Source: Gigaspora margarita (taxonomy: Eukaryota; Glomeromycota; Glomeromycetes; Diversisporales; Gigasporaceae). Taken from it: a DNA stretch of 64,000 nt. The position numbers and the translations under genes were made by a program. The stretch is taken from the NCBI GenBank assembly GCA_009809945.1, contig WTPW01000562.1:239724-303723 (forward strand), read 5' to 3'. Positions 49,006 to 59,436 of the stretch are shown here, in pieces. Each line of letters opens with the position of its first letter. The stretch's first letter is position 1. The notes beneath the pieces were generated by a model, which ran no database searches, was not told the origin of the DNA, and saw nothing but the letters and a program-made list of their open reading frames with translations.

Positions 49006-49714
49006 GGAAACCCATGCACATGCAGAATATCATCAGCGAATTATATATATGTAATCTTACGTAAGATATTACGGCCCGTAATATGACAAAAATCTTACGT
49101 TTGATACGATTTATTACGTAATATATTACGTCATATTACGGTAATATTACGGTTATTATTTCAAAATATTTCAAAATATATTGCAAATAAAAAAAATACA
49201 AAATTACCTCTACTACAGGGGTCACGTACTTATGCAGATCAATAAACTAATGCACACAGGAGGTAATATTTTGATATTTTCGCATTGTTTTGCAATATTT
49301 TGCAAATTTTCGCAAATTTTCAAAATTTTTTAAAAATAATTAAATGATATACATATTCACATAATCACGCTTTTTTACAGGTTTTCACAATATTTCGCAC
49401 GGTTTCGCAATTTAATATAAAATTTTATATTTTTTTATTTATTATTATATTTTAATTATATTTAAAAATTTTTAAACAATATTACATATTTTATTATATA
49501 TTATATTTTAAATATTATACATTCTTTACAGTATTATTTTTACATTATTATATATTATTTTAAATACTTTCGCACTTTGTCGCATCTAATTCTATTACTA
49601 TATACAAAAAACTAGCCCTATACACTTATTTTCGCTCACCCATAGTTAGCTATTATCTTCGCTTCTTTGTTTTCTATCGTCTTCGCTTTGACTACTTCTT
49701 TTGTTTTGACTATC

Positions 49715-50364
49715 CCTTAGATTGTAGTAGGACACAGGCAAATTTGCCTGCATTTTTGCACTTTTTTTGCTCTGATTTACTTTTTTTAAATATCAAGATA
49801 ATTAAATAAAACTTTGTACAATTATATTTGAAAATAAGGATCACTTTTTTGCAAAATTAGTTTTTATATTGTAAGAAAAAATTTTAAGTTATATATAAGC
49901 TAAAAATAGATATCTTTAAGAAAAAAATTTTTTAAAAAATTTTATCTCAATTTCTCTATAATCTTATTTAGTTTTAGTTTTAAAGCTATAGTTCTTAAGA
50001 CAATATTATAGTTTATATAAAGAATGATAACTTTTATTATTGCAACTTTAATGATTTATTTGTAAAAATCAAAACTTGTATTAGAAGTAAAAGTTTTTTT
50101 TATAGACGGAAATATATAAAATTTAAAAAAATCTAAAGAAAAATTTTAATAGTAAAAATGCTAATACAAGAACTTTAAACTTTGATTATACTAAAGTTTT
50201 CTAATAATTTTAAAAAATTTTTATAACTAAGTTACTAAAACAAAACTCAAAAAATATTTTTTACTTAGAAAAGGTATAGCTAAAATCAATATTTAAAATT
50301 TTATTAAAATTTTATTAAAATTTTTAAAATACGCAGGCAAATTTGCCTGTATTACAATCTAAGG
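49715..50364. mobile_element. Element with CCTTAGATTGTARTA ends nested in copy B
   Basis: The ends read CCTTAGATTGTAGTAGGACA and, from the right, CCTTAGATTGTAATACAGGC. A perfect palindromic word CAGGCAAATTTGCCTG follows at both ends. Copy A lacks this insertion at the corresponding place (near 23245). 650 bp, with no coding frame. A related fragment ends at 26297. Confidence 0.8.
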
Positions 50365-51391
50365 AATAACGACGTTTTGCTCTCTTTTTCTAAATACTTC
50401 AAAGAAGTGAAAAAATAAAAAAATATTTCTCAGAAGGGTAAAACAAACAAAAAACAAAAATGTAAGCAAACTAAATAAAAAAAATAAACGAAGCCCCCAA
50501 ATTTTCTATTTTTTTAAGTTTATATTCTTGCAATTTTGAAATCGTCAAAGGTTTTCTCAAAGTGCCGAAATAAATAAAAAAAATAAAAATTAAAGAAATA
50601 AGTAAAAGAAAGCAAACAAAAAAATGAAATGTAAACAAACTGAATAAAAAAAACAAAACCCCAAATCTCTATTTTTCTAAAGTAAAGTTCGTGACAATAT
50701 TGCCGAATTCAAGTTGTATGTATTCTTGCAAAGTGCCAGAAAAGTCTGTGTTTGCTTGCAAAGTGTCGAAAAAGCCTAGGTTATTTTTCTCACAAAGTGC
50801 CAGAATAAAATAAATTAATAAAAAAAATAAAAAAAAAACAAAAACAAAAACAAAAAGAACAAAAACGTCAAACAAAAAAAAAATGAAGCACTAACTAAAC
50901 CTTTATTTCTTTAAAGAGGTGTTCTTTGAAATTTAGAAATTGTTGGTAAAATCAGTTGTGTGTTCTTGCAATGTGTAGAAAGGCTGAGTCGGCTTGTGCA
51001 TAGTTTTGAAAGGTTGTTAGATTTCTTGCAAAGTGCCAAAAGTTAGAGTTGGTGTTTTTGTAGAAATAAAATAAAAAAAATTAAAAAATAATAAATAAAT
51101 GTAAAAAACAAAAAAACAAAATGAAACTAAACAAAACTAAACAAAACTAAACAAAATGAAACAAACCAAAAAAAAACAAAACGAAAACGAAAAACAATGT
51201 AAAATTGATAGAAGATCTAAATTATATACAAAAAAAATAAACAAAGATCTAATCTGATTTTGTACTACAATCATCGAATCATTTCGAAACATTTCGAAAT
51301 ATTTCAAAAATAATAGTCAAACGTGTTCTTGGTATGATCCAGGGTACAGATCTACTGATCTAGCTTGATTTTTCAGTTCTAAAATATTTCG

Positions 51392-51626
51392 ANNNNNNNN
51401 NNNNNNNNNNNNNNNNNNNNNNNNNNNNNNNNNNNNNNNNNNNNNNNNNNNNNNNNNNNNNNNNNNNNNNNNNNNNNNNNNNNNNNNNNNNNNNNNNNNN
51501 NNNNNNNNNNNNNNNNNNNNNNNNNNNNNNNNNNNNNNNNNNNNNNNNNNNNNNNNNNNNNNNNNNNNNNNNNNNNNNNNNNNNNNNNNNNNNNNNNNNN
51601 NNNNNNNNNNNNNNNNNNNNNNNNNN
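51392..51626. other. Assembly gap in copy B
   Basis: 235 unknown bases followed by a T-run and ACCTGGCAAATTTTTG, matching the border of the gap in copy A. Confidence 0.95.
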
Positions 51627-52086
51627 TTTTTTTTTTTTTTTTTTTTTACCTGGCAAATTTTTGTAATTGTTAAAGATCTTTTAATTGTTTAATAAAAAAA
51701 TAGAAGATCTAATTATAAACAAAAGATCTAATCTGATCTTTTTGTAGTACAGAATTTGAATATTATTGAACTATTTCGAACTATTTCGAACTACAGATTT
51801 ACTAATCCAGCTTGGTTTCCTAGTCCTAAAATATTTTGAAAGGGGTTCAAAATATTTCGTAATATATTTCGAAATATTTCGAAATATATTATGAAATATT
51901 TCGAAAATTTGATATTTCAAAATATTTCAAAATATATTACGTAATATTTTGCTTATATTACGGTTCGTAAGACCTTACGTAAGATTACGCTATTATAAAT
52001 TTGCTGATGCATAGAGGACGTCTAAGTCCCAAGCTCAGAACCAGGCTAAAGTGTGCATATAAAAAGGGTGTGCACTTAGAAGGTAT

Positions 52087-52770
52087 TAGAGGTCTTAGTG
52101 GGTCGGGTTGGGTCGGGTTTGGGCCTGACCCGGGTCAGACCCACTTGGGTCAAAACTTGACCCGGGTCAGACCCGCCGCATGTCAAACCCGACCCGGGTC
52201 AGACCCGCCTCATGTCAAACCCGACCCGGGTCTGACCCAACCCAACCCAACCCGGGTTGAACCCGGGTCGATAATAGTTGCTACATAGTAAAGTCTAAAT
52301 TTTACTATGTAAATCGATAAAATCCGCTTAAGTAAACTTGTTTGGAAGATCAAAATGCACATACCCTGAAATTCTTATCCAAATCAGAGAAATTATATTA
52401 TTTGACTTTTAATTTTTACGTTCAACGAAAAAATTAGAATCTTTTTAAAAAATATGTTTGACGAACGTAAAACTTAAAAGTTAAATAGTAAAAATTTCTC
52501 CAATTTGGATAAAAATTTCAGAATATATGTATTTTGATCTTCCAAACAAGTTTACTTAAGCTTATTTTATCGATTTAAATAGTAAAATTTGGACTTTACT
52601 ATGTAGCGACTACTTGCGATCATTGAAAATAATCTGACCCGGGTCTGATCTGACCCAGGTTTTTTCTGACCCGGGTCTGACCCAACCCGGGTTTGATCTG
52701 ACCCAACCCGACCCGAGTTGGGCCTGACCCGGGTCGGGTTGGATCAGACCCGACCCAGCTAAGACCCCTA
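52087..52770. mobile_element. hAT-like foldback element, GACCCGGGTC word
   Basis: The ends are TAGAGGTCTTAGTGGGTCGG and, from the right, TAGGGGTCTTAGCTGGGTCG. The 8-base duplications are GAAGGTAT (52079-52086) and GGAGGTAT (52771-52778), one transition apart. Both subterminal zones are GC-rich arrays of GACCCGGGTCAGACCC-type words. The core is an AT-rich palindrome (GCTTAAGTAAACTTGTTTGG arms). 684 bp, non-coding. It sits 28 bases from the right end of the Tigger element. Confidence 0.88.
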
Positions 52771-53206
52771 GGAGGTATGCACTTAGGGGATGCAATTGTA
52801 TATAAAAAAGCATATGACTATTTAGATTTTATAGCTCAAAGACTAGGGTATTCTAATGATGCATCTAGAGATCCAGATGCTTTAGAAAATTTTATTGATG
52901 AAGAATTATATAAAAGATTAGGCTATGCGAATTACAATATTCAATCAAAAAAATTATATACTACAAAGAAGCCTATAGCTAAAAAATTAACAAAATCAAA
53001 GAAAGTATTAGTAGAAAAATACTGTTCTATGTGTAAAAAGCTGGCCATACAAAAAAGAATTGTCTAAAGTTAAAAAAACTAAAAATATTATTAATATCAG
53101 TAGCTTCCAATATGAATATATAGACCAAAGCCAATCAGAAGAAGATATAGAATATATAAATAATAAAAGTGATCAAGAAAAAAGTAGTTAAGAAGAAAGT
53201 GGCCAA

Positions 53207-53491
53207 TAGGGTTCCGCAATTTGATTTGATCTTCAAATATTTGAATCAAATATTTGATCAAATTCAAATTCAAATTTGACTATATTTGATTTGATCAAAT
53301 CAAATCTGGCCAAATTTGATTTGATTTGACAAATATTTGATTTGATTTGAAAATTACTATTAAAAATTCAAATTCAAATCAAATTCAAATCCAAATATTT
53401 GAATCAAATCAAATTCAAATCAGGATCAATTTGATTTGATCAAATTCAAATTGATCCAATATTTGATTTGATTTGAATTTGAGGAACCCTA
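53207..53491. mobile_element. hAT-like MITE, AATTTGATTTGATC word, copy 2
   Basis: 285 bp, almost the same as the copy at 37629 (286 bp). The ends are TAGGGTTCCGCAATTTG and TTTGAGGAACCCTA. The flanks are GTGGCCAA (53199-53206) and GTAATCAA (53492-53499): five identical bases and three transitions. It lies in the gag-protease pseudogene. Confidence 0.82.
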
Positions 53492-53530
53492 GTAATCAAA
53501 AAAATAATAAGATTGAATCTAGAGAAATTA

Positions 53531-53872
53531 TAGTCAAACCTCTATAAATACAACTTCTATAAATGCAATACCTCTCTAAATGCACATTTTTGTCTTGTCT
53601 GTAAGAAATTATTAGTGCTAAATGCATGTTCTATATTCTGTAAATGCACGTTCTTTCAAATAATTTTCTATATCATGCTACCTCCCTAAATGCACATAGC
53701 CAATCAAATTTTAATATTTAAAATAGGTTATACAGTTTTTAGTAGAAGTTACACAAACTTGATGATCTAATATTTAAAGCTGCAATTTAATTGGCTTTCC
53801 CTAAATGCAATACCTCTCTAAATGCATATTGTATGCTTGTCTATACATGTTGCATTTATGGAGGTTTGACTG
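53531..53872. mobile_element. Pogo/Tigger-type MITE
   Basis: The ends are TAGTCAAACCTCTATAAATA and, from the right, CAGTCAAACCTCCATAAATG, with TA on both sides (53529-53530, 53873-53874). Copies of CCTCTCTAAATGCA lie inside both ends. 342 bp, non-coding. It was mobilised by a pogo-family transposase. Confidence 0.85.
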
Positions 53873-54706
53873 TAATTGTTTTAATATAAAAAAAAATGGG
53901 ATTTCTAAGTCTTCTATAAAAAAGAAATTAAAAAAACCAAAAACTAGTAAAAAAACTATTAATAAAAATCAGATATTTTTAGAATCAGCTAAATATGTTT
54001 TAACAAGGTATATTTCTTAATGCCCTAAAGAAATTTTAACAGAAATATATACAGATCTTAGTAAATTATTTTCTGAAATGAAAGACTCATTTTATTTGTA
54101 TTATTCAAAAAATTATATGAATAAAGAAGTAGACAAAGTATGGAAAAATATAATAAAAAAGTATTAATTTATTTTAGATCCATTTTTCTTTGCATACTCA
54201 AAAAAAGATATACCAATATCTTTGATTTCAAGCAATTATTGTAAGAAGATAGAAGGGTCTTCTTCTTTAAATTATACTATAAACCAATATTAAGAAGCCA
54301 AATTATTTAAAATTGGCTTAACCCATTAAAAATAAACTTTTTGCAAATAAAAGAACCCAATAATTATGCCACTATTTTATGTAAAGTATATAATTTAAAA
54401 ATATCCTATGCATTACTTGATACAGATTCAGATGGAACACATGTTTCTGAAAATATCAGAAACCATTTTATAAAATATTTTGGGTTAAAAATAAATAGAA
54501 AAAAGGGTTATAGACTAACAGGTGCTGTAGATAAAAAACAATCTATTAGGACCTTTTCTGATATACCTGTTACTATAGGTATTGAAAATGATATCTTAAC
54601 AATTTCAGATGAGTTTTCAGTTTTACCAACAGAAAAAGATAATAATATGGTGCAGATCACGAAAAGCCATCAACTTTTAACTATAAAATTTTTTAAATTT
54701 TTATAA

Positions 54707-55385
54707 TTTTTTTAAAATAAAATAAACTAAAAAATGTTTTTGTATATTTAATAGCTTTTTAATTAAACTATTCAATCCACAAAAAAAATCTTTGGTATCT
54801 TTTATTTTAAGAAGTTTATAAAAAAATCTGGCATTTATATATAAAAAAACATAACAAAATTTAAATTTATTAACAAAATTTAAAATTTATTAATAAAATT
54901 TAAATTTATAATCTATTTTTATTGGTCGATCATGTAATACTGCAGCTAAAAAATTGGCGCCTATATATAAAATTTGTTGGCTTTAAGTGATCTCCACCAT
55001 AGTAATGATATATCATTATTTATTCTTGGTACTAGATGGCAACATCAAGCTGGTTGGGAATCGGTGAATTTATAGCATCAGCTAATGGAAAAAGTATTAC
55101 TACTGTAATACAATTATTAAGAAATGATTGTTAATTTTTTGAAGCGGAGGAGCTTACAAATATAGATTTATTAGTAGATAAATGGATTCATTAGTAAATG
55201 AAGAATTTAATGTTAATATCTCAAACATAGTAGTAAAAATATTGTCTTTGCAATCAGAAATGTTTTGCCTGCTATTATAATATATTGTACAAGCAATTAT
55301 AAAATGAACTAATTACCTTAATTGTTATTTTTTTTAGCAATCTTCAGGTACTGAACATGCGATAATCTCCAAAACTTTTCACAGT
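54707..55385. other. AT-rich region, nothing recognised
   Basis: A short stretch at about 55030-55180 (SWLGIGEFIASANGKS in one frame) may be a coding remnant on the plus strand. No family was recognised. Confidence 0.35.
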
Positions 55386-55592
55386 ATATTATTCTTTAAA
55401 ATTTGAACAATTTCGAAGATAACTTCGACATAATTTCACCTTATTGGAAACAAAGCACCTAGGCTTTGTAATCACTACAGGTAAAGTATACTTTCGTACA
55501 CATGAAAGGCAGACTGCCTTCTTGTTTGCTTTTGAATTGTCGGGTGTGACCAAGTAAAAAAATTCCCGAAAGTTATGATTTTTCTTACCCAT
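55386..55592 (-). pseudogene. BED-type zinc finger start of a hAT-like transposase
   Basis: On the minus strand, ATG at 55590-55592 starts MGKKNHNFREFFYLVTPDNS. It continues with KKAVCLSCVRKYTLP, KPRCFVSNKVKLCRSYLRNC and NFKE, then a stop. The C-x2-C and later RxxLxxC layout fits a BED finger as found in hAT transposases, but the position where His is expected (RSHL) reads Tyr, a single transition. The catalytic part is not found downstream, so only the DNA-binding start remains. It may belong to the AAATGACC-type element whose end lies at 56340. Confidence 0.6.
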
Positions 55593-56192
55593 TGTAAAAA
55601 AAAGGTGAGTATTATATATACAAATTTCGCGACACTCTACATATTTTAACAAGATGTGTAAGATGTCCAACGTGACAATGCAGCATGAATTTTTTTTCCA
55701 TTTATGAAAGCCACCCCTTTTTTTTCTTTTTTTTTTCTGCCTTTTTTTTCGCACTACTAACTACTTATACCTTACGAATTTTGTATTCTATTGACAGCGA
55801 GGCCATCAATATCTGTTATTTTCAATAAAAGAACGTAATTATTGCAATCAGGCGCCTTATTTTGTACAATTATGAGCATCAAAAACAATCGCTCAATTAT
55901 TCATATTTTCATGTCGATTATCTAATTATTCCATTTCGTACGTACGTACGTACATGCATGGTTTTTCCGTATACATGCCATAATGCTTGACTAAAAAAAG
56001 ACGGTTGGGCCATTATTGACTTAAGCCAAGGTAATTTGTTCAAGTTTTAAAGTTATTTGAGTCTTAAATTTTAATTACTATTTATAAAGGCATATTTCAT
56101 ATTCTGATTTAATATATGTGATATATATTTTTAATTTGCTAGTTAATCGAATCATGAGAAGAGTTTCCATGACCAATAGGATGTCAATTCTA
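55593..56192. other. Region upstream of the BED fragment
   Basis: No gene. There is a CGTACGTACGTACGTAC run at 55938-55954. The rest is ordinary A/T-rich sequence. Confidence 0.4.
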
Positions 56193-56340
56193 TATGCGAA
56201 ATGTCAAATGACTCAAATGACCGCGGTCATTTGGTCATGAGTCATTTTCAAATGACCTAAATTTGAATGACCGATCATTTTAAAGTCATTTGGGGTCATC
56301 AGGAAAATAGGCAAAATGACCAGATCATTTACCATCACTG
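56193..56340. mobile_element. End fragment of an AAATGACC-word hAT-like element
   Basis: Dense AAATGACC/GGTCATTT words end in GATCATTTACCATCACTG at 56340, close to the terminus of the element at 19065-20848 (GATCATTTACCAACCCTG). The partner end was not found. Confidence 0.65.
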
Positions 56341-56620
56341 CTAAACCCGGGTTTATTATTGGTTTTAAAATTGGTGGAATGTAAGAGACCCGGTCTTGTA
56401 TACAGCAATTTATGGTACTACAAATAAAACCAATTTAAATAACAATATATTGTATTTTTTTGTATACTAAAATTTATAGTAAATTCAAAAACTGGTATTT
56501 GCAACCTTCAGATTAACTAAAAATATTACAAATTAATAAATTACAGTATTTGTTTAAAAATTGTACGTACTATATAATTACAAATATTAAATTATACTGT
56601 ACTATATATTTATAGCTTAA

Positions 56621-56842
56621 TATCACGGATGATCATGAAATCGGATGATGGTGAAATTTGGGATCTATTTTATATGTACGATTTTTAAATTTTTTAGGGC
56701 CTTTTTTGTCTGCTTTTTTTTGCTTTTTTATATTAGAGTTATTAATAAAAGAGTATAGGTGGATTTTGGTAGGGTTTATATTTTCAAATTGAGACCCCCA
56801 AATTTCGCCATCATCCGATTTCACGATCATCCGCGACAATTT
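56621..56842. mobile_element. MITE with GGATGATCRTGAAATCGGAT ends
   Basis: Inverted ends: the left reads CGGATGATCATGAAATCGGA, and the right reversed reads CGGATGATCGTGAAATCGGA, extending through TGATGGYGAAATTTGGG. About 220 bp. It lies about 310 bases upstream of the TATA box of the zinc-finger gene. The duplication is not clear. Confidence 0.75.
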
Positions 56843-57150
56843 TTTTAAAATACTATATTTGTTAAAATACAAGCTACTTTTTTTTAAAAAAAAATACTAC
56901 ACGAGTTCTTTTATAGCAAACATTACTTGGAGTATATATATATATTTTATATACTCTAAACATAGTATTCTTAAAATTAGATTTATTCAAACAAAAAATA
57001 TGATAGTTTTCGTCATAAATAAGGTATTAAAATTAAAAAAAGCAAAAATATGAACAATAACGTTTGACGATCTTGCATTAAATTAATTGTGAATATCACA
57101 TGAACTATTATATGATCATGTGATTTTGTCTGGTGGCTTGGTAAGAAATT

Positions 57151-57158
57151 TATATAAG
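57151..57158 (+). promoter_or_regulatory. TATA box of the zinc-finger gene
   Basis: TATATAAG, followed after about 30 bases by GC-richer leader sequence (CCTGTTCGTCGCG, CCCGGCGCG) unlike the surrounding DNA. The leader runs into a GTAAGT donor at 57259. Confidence 0.6.
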
Positions 57159-57258
57159 ACCCCTGGACTTTATAGATCTGCATACGTATTTAACTCTCAC
57201 GCCTGTTCGTCGCGTATCATTCTCTGCCCGGCGCGTTATTGTTGGAATAATAAACTTC

Positions 57259-57481
57259 GTAAGTAATGATAAAACTTTATTAAGAAAAATTGAAAGTAAT
57301 AATATTTTTGAAAAAAAAACTCGTATTTGTTCACTTTTATTTTAAGAGGCATTTTATTCCGATCGTAAACTGAAACTTTTTACGGAATTTTGCGAAACAA
57401 TATCTTGTTTATAATTATTACGAAACTTGAATATTAATTATTGGTCAACAAGCATTCATATTTATTGTATATTGCTTACAG
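57259..57481 (+). other. Probable 5'-UTR intron
   Basis: Strong donor GTAAGT at 57259 and acceptor TTGCTTACAG ending at 57481, one base before the start codon. It is 223 bases. RNA reads would settle it. Confidence 0.55.
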
Positions 57482-57482
57482 A

Positions 57483-59436
57483 ATGAGCTATTACCCGTAC
57501 GACCTTATTTATCCAGAATTGCGAGAGGAAAATTCACGGACTATAGGTATGGCATTCACAGACATGTATGTTTAAGACTAGCATGCCTTGTAGCATACTA
57601 AATTCATCTAATGAATTTTAAGCAAATTCTAAGACACATAAAAAACAAGAATTAGAATCGGATGAAGAGAGTTTCACGGATGAGACGTCTGTACCTAGCG
57701 ATGAATTTGATTCGGCTTATAACAGTGATGAAACTGAAGAGGAATTGTTTGAACTTTGTTTCTACAATGAGAACAATGAGCTAGTATATGATAATGCAAA
57801 AATGGCAGTTGAGGAAGCTGACGTTGAGGACATTGATTCATCTAAAAAATTTCCAGAAGAGTCATTTCTTGATTATTGTGACAGTGACCACGAGATGAAT
57901 TCATCACAAGAAAGTTTGTATGAGTCATTTCAGGATACTGTAGATGATGTAAACTTGTCACAAGAAATACTAGACGGTTCAAAAATTGATTCTGTAGGTA
58001 ATGTGAGCATTTTATCTAATAAAAAAACTGATATAATAAGGGGAGTGCAACGTTTAACCGGCCAGTCCGTGGAAAATATTCCAGAAAATGAGGACTTACA
58101 GAATCAAGAAAATGCAAATAAGCATTCTTTATTATATATACTTGGTGACAATCAGCTTTTCAAATCTTGTCAAAATGACATTGCTCCACAAACTTTGTAT
58201 GCGTTCAAAGAAGCTGGTATAAATCCAAACAAACAATCCAACGATAAAGTAAATCCAACAGATATAATGCAGTCGATGGCTACATCCTCAAGAGAACCGC
58301 AATTTAATAGTGAAGTATCAACAAGTAAGATACCAGCAAAATCTGTGTTGACTAATGGTGAGGAATCAGCAAAAGAACTAAGTCCAGTTCCAAATTTGGA
58401 GCTATTTAACAGTAATACACCGCTTAAACTCGATTTGCCTTTGCCAACGAAGAATAAAACAAGCAGACCACCCATTGACAAACCATATTATGGACCAATT
58501 AATCAAAATAATTTTTATTCACCTATAATTCATAAAGCAACCTTACCCATGTACGATCCACATGTGAATCCACCCTTCAAGAATAACGAATGGCTATTTA
58601 ATCAAAATATTTATCAACCATCAGGAATTCATGAAGCACCATCTTATTTTAATGAGCAATATGCGAATCCGGAGGCGTCTTTCTGCGCGAAATATAACCA
58701 AAATTTTCCATATCAGTCTATAATTCATGAATCAATATACATGAATGATCCATATGTGAATTCTGAGATGGCACGCTACAGAAGGAGAAAATCTGCATTT
58801 AGTCAAAATTTTGCTTGTCAATCTATAAATCAAGAAATGATACCTTCTCCGAGCGAAGATATTCGCCCTGAGGTATCTCGCTTATCACATAGCGACCCAT
58901 CGTCGGTGCCGGAGGTAGACCGAGGAACTGATGATAAAATTACTATAGACCAAGAGTCTAAATTATCTAACAAAACACAAGATTTACGTGAACAGATGAT
59001 AGAATGTTGGTCTTCTCACAAGCTTGAAGAAGATAAGTCGTATAAGAAATGCACAGATCCATGTTTATATGCGTACAAAGGTGATCAACCAAGTATAATA
59101 TTTCAGAAAGGGCAGTATGCATGTAATGAGCCGAGCTGTAATTACCGTTTCCTTCGTCAATCAGATTTGGAAAATCACATAATTGTACATATAAGGTTTA
59201 AACCTTTTACTTGTAAGCATTCCGGATGTAATCAATCATTTCCGTGGCTCTACCTTTTAGAAAAGCATCTTCTTACCCATGAGACCGGAGGCCCTCTGAA
59301 ATGCGATTATTCTGGGTGTGATAGAGAATTTATGGCACCCAGTCACTTAATCGAACACCAAAGCGAACATAATAGCGAAAGATTTTTTGATGCACAAAAG
59401 TCTTGGAATGAACCTTCTAGATATTATAAAGAATGA
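57483..59436 (+). CDS. Three-finger C2H2 zinc-finger protein, one intron
   Basis: Exon 1 is 57483-57546 (MSYYPYDLIYPELREENSRT...). A GT-AG intron of 76 bases (57547-57622) with a CTAAT branch-like word follows. Exon 2 is 57623-59436, giving 625 residues. Residues 23-100 are acidic and Ser-rich (DEESFTDETSVPSDEFDSAY), a possible activation region. Four degenerate 33-residue repeats start near 315, 348, 380 and 415 (NQNNFYSPIIHKA, FNQNIYQPSGIHEA). C-terminal C2H2 fingers have C-x4-C-x12-H-x3-H spacing: C522/C527/H540/H544, C552/C557/H570/H574 and C582/C587/H600/H604, as in TFIIIA-like DNA-binding proteins. It is probably a nuclear transcription factor; targets are unknown. This is the only intact host-type gene here. 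No known ortholog was recognised. Confidence 0.85.
57547..57622 (+). other. Coding intron of the zinc-finger gene
   Basis: Donor GTATGG, acceptor TTTTAAG, phase 1 (splits a GCA codon). Without splicing, the first frame ends at TAA within the intron and the second frame has a stop at 57619-57621. Confidence 0.85.

Larger units (their letters stand above)
49031..52009 (+). mobile_element. Palindrome-ended element, copy B (TTACGTAA word)
   Basis: The ends CATCAGCGAATTATATATA and, from the right, CATCAGCAAATTTATAATAG are nearly the same as in copy A. The subterminal CTTACGTAAG arrays and the TTTCGAAATATTTCG arrays are also shared. With the nested 650-bp element removed the length is about 2.33 kb. 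The interior has CTTGCAAAGTGCC-like units, AACAAAACTAAACAAAACT runs and paired AGATCTAATCTGATC blocks on either side of the 235-base gap (51392-51626). No coding. Confidence 0.8.
43563..52798 (+). mobile_element. Pogo/Tigger DNA transposon inserted in gag, loaded with nested insertions
   Basis: The ends are CAGTTGCATCTCCTAAGTGC and, from the right, CAATTGCATCCCCTAAGTGC, followed by CATRC. TA stands on both sides (43561-43562, 52799-52800). The decayed DDE transposase lies at 44923-46666. Insertions within it are two MITEs (43728, 44224), retroposon S4 (47061), a 1-kb palindrome (47970), element B (49031) and a hAT element (52087, close to the right terminus). Without these the element would be about 3.4 kb, a normal size for an autonomous Tigger. 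Confidence 0.83.
52799..54706 (+). pseudogene. Decayed gag-protease gene, downstream half
   Basis: It continues the gag frame after the Tigger element (YKKAYDYLDFIAQRLGYSND). A CCHC zinc knuckle follows: CSMCKK, then, after a one-base loss near 53042, GHTKKNC, giving C-x2-C-x4-H-x4-C. Insertions follow at 53207-53491 and 53531-53872. The last open part (54341-54703) is a retropepsin-like domain with SYALLDTDSDGTHVSENI. The catalytic D-T-G reads D-T-D (codon 54425-54427), which would abolish activity. No reverse transcriptase is seen downstream, so this may be a gag-protease unit of a retroelement or a domesticated relative. Confidence 0.75.

Noticed and set aside
55593..55754. Lys-rich N-terminal extension of the BED frame
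   Set aside because: A run of RKKRQKKKRKKR from a T-rich tract; the internal Met at 55592 matches the family start better.
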